64,000 nucleotides of DNA. Origin: Sulfuricurvum sp. Lineage in GTDB: Bacteria; Campylobacterota; Campylobacteria; Campylobacterales; Sulfurimonadaceae. Shown here piece by piece: positions 28,452-36,341 of the stretch; position 1 is the stretch's first letter, and each line of letters begins with the position of its first letter. The stretch is taken from assembly GCF_028713855.1 (NCBI RefSeq), contig NZ_JAQTNN010000004.1, forward strand, positions 1-64,000. The letters run 5' to 3'. The position numbers were made by a program, and so were the translations under genes. The notes beneath the pieces are model-generated. The model ran no database searches. It saw only the letters and a list, made by a program, of their open reading frames with translations, and had not been told where the DNA came from.

Positions 28452-29864
28452 GTGATCACATCGCGCCATTTTTCTCTCGACCAATTCGCTCCGATCGCCG
28501 TCTATGAAAAGGCTAAAAGCTTTTTCCCGGGTGAGGTGAGTTTTTTACTTGAAAGTGCCGGAAACAGCGAAGGCAACTACACTATTATCGTCATAGGAGC
28601 ACGTGAACGGCTTATCTATGCCGATAAAAAAAGTGTCTATATTGATTCAATAAATGAATCACACCAGCTTGACATCTCCCCGTTTGATTTTTTAAAAGAG
28701 TATTATCGTAAACTCGATCAAGCGGCTTATCGTGAACGTGCACGTGAGCTGAAGGTAGGTTACATCGACGGATTTATCGGTTATATCGGATACGATATGG
28801 TACAGGTATTCGAACATGTTCTCGAAGATTCCATGAGCAATCTTATCGATCAGACACAAACCCCCGATATGGATCTCATCCTGCCGAAGCTTACTCTCGT
28901 CGTCTCTCATAAAAATGCGACGATTACCCTTTTAAGCTGTGTAGAATCAATGATAAGCCGTTTTGAGGAGATCGAGACGAATCTCAAGGCTCCTTATCAA
29001 TACACCCCGTTAAAAGCGATACGGGAAGATCAAGGGGGAGAGTTTATCCATACCAAAGAGAAATTTTTCTCTATGGTCGATGAATCCAAAGAGATGATTA
29101 AAAGCGGGGATGTTTTTCAGATTCTGATGACCAACCGCTACATCCGCCATGCGCAGGTTGATCCGTTTAGTTTTTACCGTATTTTGAGACTTAAGAATCC
29201 TTCTCCCTACATGTATTTAATGGAATATGAGGGTTTCAGTATCGTCGGAAGCTCACCCGAGGTAATGGTACGTCTCAGCGACGGAGATATCTTGCTGCGT
29301 CCTATCGCAGGAACCCGTAAACGCGGAGGGACCAAACAACGGGATTTAGAACTCGAGGAGGAACTCCTTTCCGATCCCAAAGAACTCTCTGAACATTTGA
29401 TGCTGATCGATTTGGGTCGTAATGATGTCGGACGTGTTGCCAAAACCGGAACGGTAAAAGTAGAGGAGATGATGCACGTCGAGCGCTATTCTCATGTCAT
29501 GCATATCGTATCCGATGTCCATGCCCAAATCGCAGAGGATAAAGATATGTTCGACCTCCTTGCCGCAACTTTCACCGCAGGAACCATGACCGGTGCCCCT
29601 AAAATCCGTGCGATGGAACTTATCGCCCAGTTTGAAGGGGTAAAACGCGGTTTTTACAGCGGAACCATCGGTTATTTCGGATTTGACGGGAATATGGACA
29701 GTGCGATCACTATCCGAACCGCCCTTATCAAACCGGATTTCGTTATTTTACAAGCGGGAGCGGGAGTTGTCGCCGATTCGGTGCACGAGCTCGAATACCT
29801 TGAAGTGACCAACAAACTCGGTGCTCTTACCAGTACTTTAGATGATTTGGTCAAACCGCTATGA
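28452..29864 (+). CDS. trpE: Anthranilate synthase component I
   Basis: Converts chorismate to anthranilate with a glutamine amidotransferase partner (TrpG), which is not present nearby. The 470 residues show the chorismate-binding core: PSPYMYLMEYEGFSIVGSSPEVMVRL, RPIAGTRKRG, DPKELSEHLMLIDLGRNDVGRV, FTAGTMTGAPKIRAMELI and GYFGFDGNMDSAITIRT. The DLGRNDVGRV block favours TrpE over PabB. It starts with GTG one base after the SPOR stop and overlaps aroE by 4 bp. It stands apart from any other trp gene and between two genes that are adjacent in Campylobacter, as I remember that order. Confidence 0.88.
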   Translation: MITSRHFSLDQFAPIAVYEKAKSFFPGEVSFLLESAGNSEGNYTIIVIGARERLIYADKKSVYIDSINESHQLDISPFDFLKEYYRKLDQAAYRERARELKVGYIDGFIGYIGYDMVQVFEHVLEDSMSNLIDQTQTPDMDLILPKLTLVVSHKNATITLLSCVESMISRFEEIETNLKAPYQYTPLKAIREDQGGEFIHTKEKFFSMVDESKEMIKSGDVFQILMTNRYIRHAQVDPFSFYRILRLKNPSPYMYLMEYEGFSIVGSSPEVMVRLSDGDILLRPIAGTRKRGGTKQRDLELEEELLSDPKELSEHLMLIDLGRNDVGRVAKTGTVKVEEMMHVERYSHVMHIVSDVHAQIAEDKDMFDLLAATFTAGTMTGAPKIRAMELIAQFEGVKRGFYSGTIGYFGFDGNMDSAITIRTALIKPDFVILQAGAGVVADSVHELEYLEVTNKLGALTSTLDDLVKPL

Positions 29865-30652
29865 AGATTTTCAGTATCTTCGGTGATCCCATCAGCCATT
29901 CACGCTCACCCTTGATGCATAACAGTGTCTTCAAAGCGTTAGGCATTTGTGCTTGCTACTCCCGAACCCATTTGAATAACAGCTCACAGCTGCGTGACGT
30001 TTTTTTAGCCAAAAAACTCAGTGGTGCCAATATCACCGTCCCACACAAAGAAGCAGCATACGCCCAATGTGACGAAGTACGAGGTATCGCAAAAACGATT
30101 AAAGCCGTCAATACCATTGTGTATGAAAAAGGAAAACTCATTGGTTATAACACCGATGCAGACGGTTTTATGAGTGCCATACAATCGTTCGGCCCTATCA
30201 AAAATGCGCTAATTTTAGGAGCAGGCGGAACAGCACGTGCACTCTCGATCGCACTGCTTCGAGGAGAAATAACCCCTACCATTCTCAACCGCTCACCCGG
30301 GCGGCTGGATTTTTTTACCAAGGAAGGGATAACTGCATACTGTTGGGACGGTTTTACCGCTAAAGATTATGATCTGATTATCAACACCACTTCGGCGGGA
30401 CTAAGTGATGAGGAATTGCCCATCCCACGACCGCTGCTTTTAGAACTCTTATCCCGATCCAAAGGGGCGGTTGATGTTATCTATGGGAAAGAAACCCCTT
30501 TTCTACGTGAAATCAAAGTCAGCGGCCTCCCCTACAAAGATGGTTCTGATATGCTCTTGGCACAAGGCGTTTTAGCCTCGTACCTCTTTTTGGGCGGTGA
30601 GTTTGCACTTAAAACCATCGAAGTACCTATGAAACACAGCTTTAACCTCTAA
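29861..30652 (+). CDS. aroE: Shikimate dehydrogenase
   Basis: NADPH-dependent reduction of 3-dehydroshikimate to shikimate. The 263 residues have the substrate domain motif GDPISHSRSPLMHN, the catalytic Lys in NITVPHKEAA and the dinucleotide loop LILGAGGTARAL. The stop overlaps the modE start as TAATG, which links an aromatic-amino-acid gene physically to the molybdenum island. Confidence 0.94.
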   Translation: MKIFSIFGDPISHSRSPLMHNSVFKALGICACYSRTHLNNSSQLRDVFLAKKLSGANITVPHKEAAYAQCDEVRGIAKTIKAVNTIVYEKGKLIGYNTDADGFMSAIQSFGPIKNALILGAGGTARALSIALLRGEITPTILNRSPGRLDFFTKEGITAYCWDGFTAKDYDLIINTTSAGLSDEELPIPRPLLLELLSRSKGAVDVIYGKETPFLREIKVSGLPYKDGSDMLLAQGVLASYLFLGGEFALKTIEVPMKHSFNL

Positions 30653-31428
30653 TGAAAATCGACGGACGTTTTTGGCTCACCAAAGAGGGGCAAAGTTTTC
30701 TCGGTTCAGGACGGATCGAACTGCTGGAGCGAATCGATAAAATCGGTTCAATCCATGCTGCCGCCAAAGAGATGAAAATGAGCTACAAAGCGGCATGGGA
30801 GCGAATCAACGGCATGAATGCCCTCGCCGATCAGCCCCTCATCGAACGGACAACCGGAGGCAAAGGGGGCGGAGGAACAAAACTTACCCCCTATGCCCGT
30901 GAACTGATCGCAACCTTCCACCGATTTAACGAACTTCACCGCCAGTTTATCGACCGATTCTCAGAAGCGGGTAATGATCCTGAACGTCTGGCACGAATTT
31001 TAAGCCGTACCTTCCTGACTACCAGTGCTCGTAATCAGCTCCCGAGTGTACTCAAAGAAATCCATACAAACGGTCTGCATTCCACCCTCACCCTCGCCCT
31101 CAGCGGTTCGGATGTCATGCGCTCTACCATCACCGCCAAATCGGTACTCAATATGGGGCTCACAGTGGGATGCGATACCTACGCAATTATCAAATCGAGC
31201 GATATCCATGTCGTCTCCACACCACCCTCTTCCGACGCCGAGGATAACGTCCTCGCCGGTACGGTAGAAACCCTTGAAACTTCAGGGGTAAATATCGAGA
31301 TCGGATTGCGCTTGGATGGTGGTACCTTTCTCATCGCCCTCGAAAAACAAGATTCACTCCAAAATCTACAAGTCGGAATGACCGCCTACGCTATTATTTC
31401 GCCGTTGCATATTATTATCGGGCTGTAA
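30652..31428 (+). CDS. modE: Molybdate-responsive transcriptional regulator ModE
   Basis: The 258-residue protein has the full ModE layout: an N-terminal winged helix (1-110; GSIHAAAKEMKMSYKAAWERINGMN is the recognition part, with TTGGKGGGGTKLTPYARELI as the wing) and two C-terminal Mop/TOBE domains. Mop 1 starts near TSARNQLPSVLKEIH and Mop 2 near DNVLAGTVETLETS. With bound molybdate, ModE dimers repress uptake genes at Mo-boxes and may activate Mo-enzyme genes. It is coupled to aroE (TAATG). Four candidate boxes lie in the genes that follow. Confidence 0.95.
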   Translation: MKIDGRFWLTKEGQSFLGSGRIELLERIDKIGSIHAAAKEMKMSYKAAWERINGMNALADQPLIERTTGGKGGGGTKLTPYARELIATFHRFNELHRQFIDRFSEAGNDPERLARILSRTFLTTSARNQLPSVLKEIHTNGLHSTLTLALSGSDVMRSTITAKSVLNMGLTVGCDTYAIIKSSDIHVVSTPPSSDAEDNVLAGTVETLETSGVNIEIGLRLDGGTFLIALEKQDSLQNLQVGMTAYAIISPLHIIIGL

Positions 31429-31434
31429 TCTCTC

Positions 31435-31463
31435 TTGACAGAATGTATCTTTTAGGATACTAT
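31435..31463 (+). promoter_or_regulatory. Promoter and operator of the toxin-antitoxin pair
   Basis: TTGACA (31435-31440), a 17-bp spacer and TACTAT (31458-31463) form the best -35/-10 pair in the window. The spacer contains the perfect palindrome GTATC-TTTTAG-GATAC (31445-31460), an obvious operator for autoregulation by the antitoxin. Its half-sites and six-base gap resemble the ModE-like boxes nearby. Confidence 0.75.
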
Positions 31464-31470
31464 TATTCCT

Positions 31471-31770
31471 ATGTATAAAACCAAAAAGACAGATGAATTC
31501 ACTCATTGGCATTCAAAGCTCAAAGATATTAAAGCCAAGATCGCTATAGGTCGAGGAATCGACAGAATGGCGCAAGGGAATTTCGGAAAGTCTGAGCCGG
31601 TTGGTGATGGTGTGTCCGAGTTAAAGATCGATTTGGGTCCGGGATATCGGGTTTACTATTTCGTTCAAAACAAAGAAATCATCATCCTTTTAATCGGTGG
31701 GGATAAATCAACCCAACAAAGAGATATTAATAAAGCCAAAGAAGTGGCAAAGGAGTATAAAAATGGCTAA
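31471..31770 (+). CDS. RelE/ParE-superfamily toxin (HigB/Gp49-like)
   Basis: The 99-residue toxin has the addiction-module killer pattern of COG3657: F..W...L.D.KAKIAIGRGIDRMAQGNFG, then VGDGVSELKIDLGPGYRVYYFVQNKEIIILLIGGDKSTQQRDINKAKE. Members of this group are usually mRNA interferases, which I cannot confirm here. It overlaps the antitoxin by 8 bp and has a consensus promoter. The order toxin-then-antitoxin is as in higBA. Confidence 0.87.
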   Translation: MYKTKKTDEFTHWHSKLKDIKAKIAIGRGIDRMAQGNFGKSEPVGDGVSELKIDLGPGYRVYYFVQNKEIIILLIGGDKSTQQRDINKAKEVAKEYKNG

Positions 31771-32080
31771 TCATCTTACAGATTTTGATATGTCTGAATA
31801 TTTAGACAGCGAAGAAGCTATTGCCGAATACATTTCACAAGTTCTTGAGGATGGTGATCAAGACGAACTCTTAAGAGCCGTCGGCTATATAGCTAAAGCA
31901 AAAGGAATGACCCAAATTTCCAAAGAAACAGGATTGGGGAGAGAAAGCCTTTACAAAACATTTCAAGAGGGTGCTGAGCCGAAATTCAGTACTGTTATGA
32001 AGGTTATGAAGGCAATCGGTCTTAATCTTCATGCAGACCCTATCAATGGAGCCATACAGCCGAAAATCGCACACGCATAA
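31763..32080 (+). CDS. HTH antitoxin (addiction module antidote protein)
   Basis: The 105-residue protein has the family opening LTDFDMSEYLDSEEAIAEYISQVLEDGD and an Xre-type helix-turn-helix (about 50-95, GYIAKAKGMTQISKETGLGRESLYKTFQEGAEPKFSTVMKVMKAIGL). The start at 31763 has AGGAG upstream and overlaps the toxin, which is the family norm; an in-frame upstream start is less likely. It probably represses its own operon through the palindrome at 31445. Confidence 0.86.
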   Translation: MANHLTDFDMSEYLDSEEAIAEYISQVLEDGDQDELLRAVGYIAKAKGMTQISKETGLGRESLYKTFQEGAEPKFSTVMKVMKAIGLNLHADPINGAIQPKIAHA

Positions 32081-32112
32081 ACTCGGCGAGCTTTTCAAAC
32101 TATAATAGCTGG

Positions 32113-32133
32113 ATTCCCGATCAAGTCGGGAAT
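32113..32133. repeat. Short palindromic intergenic repeat
   Basis: ATTCCCGA-TCAAG-TCGGGAAT is a perfect eight-pair hairpin inside the phrase GGATTCCCG...CGGGAATGACG, a short palindrome that I recognise from many bacterial genomes. It may end transcription of the toxin-antitoxin unit before the mop promoter. Confidence 0.6.
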
Positions 32134-32238
32134 GACGAATCTTTTAACAATATAAAATACTACGAAATACCCTATCATAAAACAATACTTTTATAACGCA
32201 TTATTATCAACGGTCGGACAATTTTAAGACTTTTTTCT

Positions 32239-32244
32239 TATAAT
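32239..32244 (+). promoter_or_regulatory. -10 element of the mop-modA operon
   Basis: TATAAT touches the left edge of the palindromic ModE box (32244-32271). A bound repressor would cover the transcription start. The -35 region (GGACA around 32216-32220) is weak. Confidence 0.5.
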
Positions 32245-32271
32245 TCGTTATATCTTACAAAACATAACGAA
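32244..32271 (+). promoter_or_regulatory. Candidate ModE box A (perfect palindrome)
   Basis: TTCGTTAT and ATAACGAA are perfect inverted repeats 12 bp apart. The E. coli Mo-box ATCGnTAT-12-ATAACGAT has the same half-sites and spacing, with a difference only in the outermost bases. It lies about 80 bp upstream of mop, overlaps a -10 element, and is 820 bp from the modE stop. Confidence 0.75.
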
Positions 32272-32321
32272 ATTGTCGTATTTTTTGCGAACCGTTTTTG
32301 CAATGTTAGGTTTGTAGTTAT

Positions 32322-32342
32322 CGTTATATCAAAACAGATACA
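32322..32342 (+). promoter_or_regulatory. Candidate ModE box B
   Basis: CGTTATATC, six bases (AAAACA), then GATACA, directly abutting the AAGGAG ribosome-binding site of mop. The same CGTTATATC-N6-GATACA occurs at 35579 and 42402. The left half is identical to that in the palindromic box A. Confidence 0.65.
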
Positions 32343-32353
32343 AAGGAGCCTCC

Positions 32354-32770
32354 ATGTTAACCTCTGCCCGTAATACCCTATACGGTACCGTCGATTCAGT
32401 TATCACCGGTGCGGTAAATTCTGAACTCATTTTATCAGTCGGTTCGGAAAAACTTGTCGCTACTCTCACCAATGAGTCGGTTAAGAATCTCGAAATAGCC
32501 ATCGGGTCAAGTGCCTATGCCCTCATCAAATCGAGCTCAATTATTTTGGCGAAAACCAAACCGTTGCGTATCAGCGCGCGTAATGTTCTCCGAGCTACCG
32601 TAAGCGAAGTGATCAAAGGGGCGGTAAATGCTGAGATCAAAATGACAATCGGAAACACTACCCTCACTTCAATCATTACTAATGAATCGTGCGATGAGCT
32701 GATGATGAAAAAAGACGATGATGTCTATGCTATCTTCAAAGCTTCTAGTGTCATTATCGGCATGTTGTAA
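32354..32770 (+). CDS. mop: Mop-type molybdate-binding protein (tandem TOBE domains)
   Basis: The 138-residue cytoplasmic molbindin consists of two Mop domains, about 1-68 (TSARNTLYGTVDSVITGAVNSELILSVG) and 70-138 (ISARNVLRATVSEVIKGAVNAEIKMTIG). Such proteins oligomerise and store or buffer molybdate. It is first in the operon with modA behind boxes A and B. No ATPase or DNA-binding domain is present. Confidence 0.92.
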   Translation: MLTSARNTLYGTVDSVITGAVNSELILSVGSEKLVATLTNESVKNLEIAIGSSAYALIKSSSIILAKTKPLRISARNVLRATVSEVIKGAVNAEIKMTIGNTTLTSIITNESCDELMMKKDDDVYAIFKASSVIIGML

Positions 32771-32782
32771 AAAGGAACCTCA

Positions 32783-33541
32783 ATGAAACTGATAAAAATT
32801 GTATTGGCATCCCTTGTGTTTGCCTCCGCACTTGCGGCACAAACGATCACTGTTGCCGCTGCGGCCAATATGAAGTATGCGGCGGATGATATCGCCAAGG
32901 TGTTCACTAAAGAAAGCGGAATCGGCGTCAAAATCATCACCGGATCTTCCGGTAAACTAACGCAACAAATCATGAGCGGTGCACCCTACGATGCGTTTCT
33001 CTCTGCCGACGTCGAGTTTCCGGCAAAATTGGCACAAGGTGGGTTTACGACGACTCCATCACAAGTATATGCTTATGGGACGCTAATCCTCTGGAGTGCT
33101 ACAGGTGCCGATCTCTCAAAAGGGGTTGCCGTTGTCGCTGATCCATCGGTTAAAAAAATCGCCGTTGCCAATCCAAAAACAGCCCCATACGGTATCGAAG
33201 CGATGAACGCGATGAAATATTACAAAGTAGCGAATGATGCGGCACCTAAAATCATTACCGCCGAATCCATTTCACAAGTGGGTGCCTATGTCACGACTCA
33301 AGCGGTCGATATCGGGTTTATGGCCAAATCAATCGTCCTCTCCCCTGAGATGAAAAATGTCGGGAAATGGGTTGAAGTCGATCCTAAATCGTATAACACC
33401 ATCGATCAGGCAATGGTAGGACTCAAAAACGCTTCTCCTGAAAATCAAATCGCGGCTAAAAAGTTCCTCCGATTTATGTCATCAGCTAAAGCATTAGAAA
33501 TTTTAAAAGCAAACGGGTATGGCTTACCTGCTAAAAAATAA
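32783..33541 (+). CDS. modA: Molybdate ABC transporter, periplasmic binding protein
   Basis: The 252 residues begin with a signal peptide (1-19, cleaved after ALAA). ModA features follow: ITVAAAANMKYAADDIAKVF, TGSSGKLTQQIMSGAPYDAFLSADVEFP and PKTAPYGIEAMNAMKYY. The Ser-Ser loop and AP(Y)D segment bind the oxyanion. The partners modB and modC are 14 kb downstream (47627 and 48298), so the transporter is split around the TonB/FecCD section. Confidence 0.94.
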   Translation: MKLIKIVLASLVFASALAAQTITVAAAANMKYAADDIAKVFTKESGIGVKIITGSSGKLTQQIMSGAPYDAFLSADVEFPAKLAQGGFTTTPSQVYAYGTLILWSATGADLSKGVAVVADPSVKKIAVANPKTAPYGIEAMNAMKYYKVANDAAPKIITAESISQVGAYVTTQAVDIGFMAKSIVLSPEMKNVGKWVEVDPKSYNTIDQAMVGLKNASPENQIAAKKFLRFMSSAKALEILKANGYGLPAKK

Positions 33542-33550
33542 GGATCTGTC

Positions 33551-34921
33551 ATGACAAAATTAAGTATTGCAACCGCACTGATTTTAGGAACCTGTGTGTT
33601 TGCTCAAGCGGCGGATGATTTAGCCTCAGCATTTAAAGAGGGAAAACTGGACGGTCGTCTCAGAGCTCAATATTTTGCTACTGATTGGGATAACGATGCC
33701 AAATACAGTGCGACCGGATTTGCCATCGGCGGAAGTTTGATTTATAAGACGGCACCTTTGTATGGATTTAGTTTCGGTACAGGTCTCTATACCACCCAGA
33801 ACCCGGGCGGATGGACGGACAAAGAAGACGGTACAAATGCCAATACAGCCAAAGATCTATTCTTACGAGGACCGGGATCAGCTTATAGCTACGGTGAAGG
33901 GTATGCGGTTTTAGCGCAAGCGTATTTGCAATATGACCTTGCAAAAAGTAAAATCAAAGCGGGTCGAATGCTGATGAGTAATCCATGGATGTCTCCGAAC
34001 GATACTAAAATGATCCCTATTGCGCTTGAGGGGGCTGATGTCGTTTCCAATGATCTGCTCAACACGACGATACAGTTGAACTATGTCGATAAAATCAAAG
34101 AACGCGGTATGGACTATTTTGGGAATATGGCCGAAACACTGGACACACCTACAAAAATCAGCAATTATTATGACACGGGGTATCACACAAGCGGAGCGAC
34201 ACACGGTGAGGCTCCAAATGTCACTATCGTCGGAGTAACCAATAAATCGATTGATAATCTTGAGCTCCAAGGTTGGGTAATGCATTGGCCGGATTTGGTC
34301 GATCATCTCCGTCTCGAAGCTAATTACGCACTCGAAGCGGGAGATGTTATCCTCGGATTCGGCGGTTTATACATGCAACAGTATGACAAAGGTGCAGGAG
34401 ATATTATCTTGCCTAAAGTTAACAACTATGATAGTGACAACAGTGTCGATACCTATCTTTGGGCATTAAAAGCAACAGCAAATTATCGTGCGGCAACTTT
34501 TTTACTCTCAACATCACACACGGATGGCGGTGCAGATATGATTGCACCTTGGCGCGGATTCCCGACGCAGGGCTATACTCGCAGTATGACGCAAACCGAT
34601 TGGAATGCCAATACAGACGCCTACAAAGCTCAGTTTGATTATGACTGTAATGCTATCGTATCAGGGGTCAGCACCATGCTAAGCTATTCGTATTATGACC
34701 GTGATCCGAGTAAAAAACCGTATCAAAGCATGACCGACAGAGCTTTCGGAAACGGTGACACCCGTCAATGGAACTTTGATGTGACCTACAAACTTTCCGG
34801 TAATTGGAAAGGGACAGAGCTTAAAGCCCGTCTAATGGATCAGAACAATGATCAAACAACTTTGGCAACGGCAGAAACATCTAACCGCGAAATGCGTTTG
34901 GAAGCGAACTACCGTTTTTAA
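33551..34921 (+). CDS. Outer-membrane porin, Opr family
   Basis: The 456-residue beta-barrel protein has a signal peptide (1-20, cleaved after AQA), alternating amphipathic strands and a terminal phenylalanine (LEANYRF). The opening DDLASAFKEGKLDGRLRAQYFATDWDN is typical of Campylobacterota OprD-like porins. It is 9 bp after modA, so it is likely cotranscribed and could be the outer-membrane pore for free molybdate. Selectivity cannot be read from sequence. Confidence 0.86.
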   Translation: MTKLSIATALILGTCVFAQAADDLASAFKEGKLDGRLRAQYFATDWDNDAKYSATGFAIGGSLIYKTAPLYGFSFGTGLYTTQNPGGWTDKEDGTNANTAKDLFLRGPGSAYSYGEGYAVLAQAYLQYDLAKSKIKAGRMLMSNPWMSPNDTKMIPIALEGADVVSNDLLNTTIQLNYVDKIKERGMDYFGNMAETLDTPTKISNYYDTGYHTSGATHGEAPNVTIVGVTNKSIDNLELQGWVMHWPDLVDHLRLEANYALEAGDVILGFGGLYMQQYDKGAGDIILPKVNNYDSDNSVDTYLWALKATANYRAATFLLSTSHTDGGADMIAPWRGFPTQGYTRSMTQTDWNANTDAYKAQFDYDCNAIVSGVSTMLSYSYYDRDPSKKPYQSMTDRAFGNGDTRQWNFDVTYKLSGNWKGTELKARLMDQNNDQTTLATAETSNREMRLEANYRF

Positions 34922-34928
34922 TATATCT

Positions 34929-34941
34929 CCCCTCTGAGGGG
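34929..34941 (+). terminator. Weak hairpin after the porin gene
   Basis: CCCC-TCTGA-GGGG lies 7 bp past the stop codon without a T-tract. It may attenuate rather than end transcription into the globin gene, which has no clear promoter of its own. Confidence 0.35.
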
Positions 34942-34978
34942 GCTAACGTAAAGTTTTAAGAATACGAAAGGAAATAGC

Positions 34979-35557
34979 ATGACAATTTTAATGTCTGAGG
35001 GAAAACCGGTATCAATGTTCAGTGCATGCGGAACAAAACCATTTCAAAGCGCAAGTATGACACCCCATACTGCCGAAGCTAAAATCGACTTTGTCTATCC
35101 CGAAGTCGCTTTTCCTTCCATCCTCCTTTATCAACAATGGGGTGAAGAAAATATACGTCAAATGGTCCGTTACCATCATGGTTTACTTCGTAAAAGTGCT
35201 ATCGGCAATCTCTTCCCTGCTGATGATTCCATGTTTACCTTTGCAACCGAAAAGACCGCCGATTTTTTCGTCGAAGCACTCGGAGGGGAAAAAGCCTATA
35301 CCTCGGTACATGGTCATCCCGCTCTAAGAATGCGCCATTTTCATATCACTATCGATGAAAAAGGGCGTGAAATTTGGCTGATGATGTACAAAAAAACAAT
35401 CAATGATCTGAGTATGCCACCTGAGCGTATCGAAGAGTTTTGGAACTGGATCGAGCCGCTTTCTATCCGTATGATCAACCGTCGAACCACCGTTGCACCG
35501 ATCGAACGCCACCCTTATGCCTCTATTTGGAAGCAAATGGGAAACGAGGAAAACTGA
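34979..35557 (+). CDS. Globin-domain protein (truncated-haemoglobin type)
   Basis: The 192-residue protein contains a truncated-haemoglobin fold at about 45-160. The sequence YHHGLLRKSAIGNLFP is near the B-E helices, and HGHPALRMRHFHITIDEKGREIWLMMYKKTI carries the candidate proximal histidine. A 35-residue N-terminal extension and a C-terminal tail flank it. These globins bind O2 or NO. The ribosome-binding site is GAAAGGAAAT. It ends one base before tonB, so it is in the Mo-uptake operon. Its function there is unknown. Confidence 0.75.
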   Translation: MTILMSEGKPVSMFSACGTKPFQSASMTPHTAEAKIDFVYPEVAFPSILLYQQWGEENIRQMVRYHHGLLRKSAIGNLFPADDSMFTFATEKTADFFVEALGGEKAYTSVHGHPALRMRHFHITIDEKGREIWLMMYKKTINDLSMPPERIEEFWNWIEPLSIRMINRRTTVAPIERHPYASIWKQMGNEEN

Positions 35558-35558
35558 G

Positions 35559-36332
35559 ATGTTTTTTTTAAACCCTACCGTTATATCAAAAAAGATACAC
35601 AATAAGAACTCTTTATCAAAAACAAAATCATTTGCCGCTTCAATCGGGGTACATGCTACCCTGTTGGCGGCCATATCTTATTATATAGCGCTTCATCCGA
35701 TCCCTATGCCCGAAGCAGAAAAAACGATCACGATCTCCCTCTCGGATTTTACGTCGACCAGCGGTGATATACAACGGATGGAGACCTCTGTTTTGCACAA
35801 AACTCAGATGATACAAAAACCGGTTCAAACATCCAAAGTACAACCTCTAACGGTTCCTTTAAAACCTCTGATTTCTACGACCCCTGAGCGGACACCGTCA
35901 TTAACTCCTTCGGTGTCCTCTGAGGCGTCCGCGCCCCTAGCCGTGTCCCAATCCGCGTCTTCAGTTTCGCCAGCCAAAAACGACAATGATTCTCCTCATT
36001 TGACACCATCCGGCTCTGAAAAAGAATTACCAAAAAACTCAGATAATCAAATCGGCGGAGCGGCATTGGGACACATTCGAGCTATGATCGAAAATGCCAT
36101 CACCTACCCTACTATTGCACGAAAATTGCGATTGGAAGGGGTTGTAATGGTCACATTTATTCTACAACCAAACGGTACTGTTGAAATGGCACAGGTTAAA
36201 TCAACCAGTGGCAGTAACGTACTCGATACCAAAGCGATACAAACGATTCTCAGCCTCAGCGGTGATTTTCCCGCATTGGGAAAAACCTTTGAACTGAGTA
36301 TCCCTATCGCTTTCAGTTTACATAAATCCTAA
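35559..36332 (+). CDS. tonB: TonB-family energy transducer
   Basis: The 257-residue protein spans the inner membrane once (about 28-46) with the TonB-type S-x3-H pattern (SIGVH) in that helix. A long Pro/Ser/Thr-rich periplasmic stretch follows, then the C-terminal TonB domain (about 180-257, YPTIARKLRLEGVVMVTFILQPNGTVEMAQV). It transmits proton-motive force to outer-membrane receptors; two are encoded just downstream. No exbB/exbD is in the island, so it must borrow ExbBD from elsewhere. The ATG at 35559 is one base after the globin stop; codons 7-14 overlap box C. Confidence 0.88.
   Translation: MFFLNPTVISKKIHNKNSLSKTKSFAASIGVHATLLAAISYYIALHPIPMPEAEKTITISLSDFTSTSGDIQRMETSVLHKTQMIQKPVQTSKVQPLTVPLKPLISTTPERTPSLTPSVSSEASAPLAVSQSASSVSPAKNDNDSPHLTPSGSEKELPKNSDNQIGGAALGHIRAMIENAITYPTIARKLRLEGVVMVTFILQPNGTVEMAQVKSTSGSNVLDTKAIQTILSLSGDFPALGKTFELSIPIAFSLHKS
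35579..35599 (+). promoter_or_regulatory. Candidate ModE box C, inside the start of tonB
   Basis: CGTTATATC-AAAAAA-GATACA is the same motif as boxes B and D. It falls within the first 14 codons of tonB. It could act as an internal roadblock or mark an internal promoter. Alternatively tonB translation may start downstream, though no in-frame ATG lies before the membrane helix. Confidence 0.6.
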
Positions 36333-36341
36333 AGGAAACCT

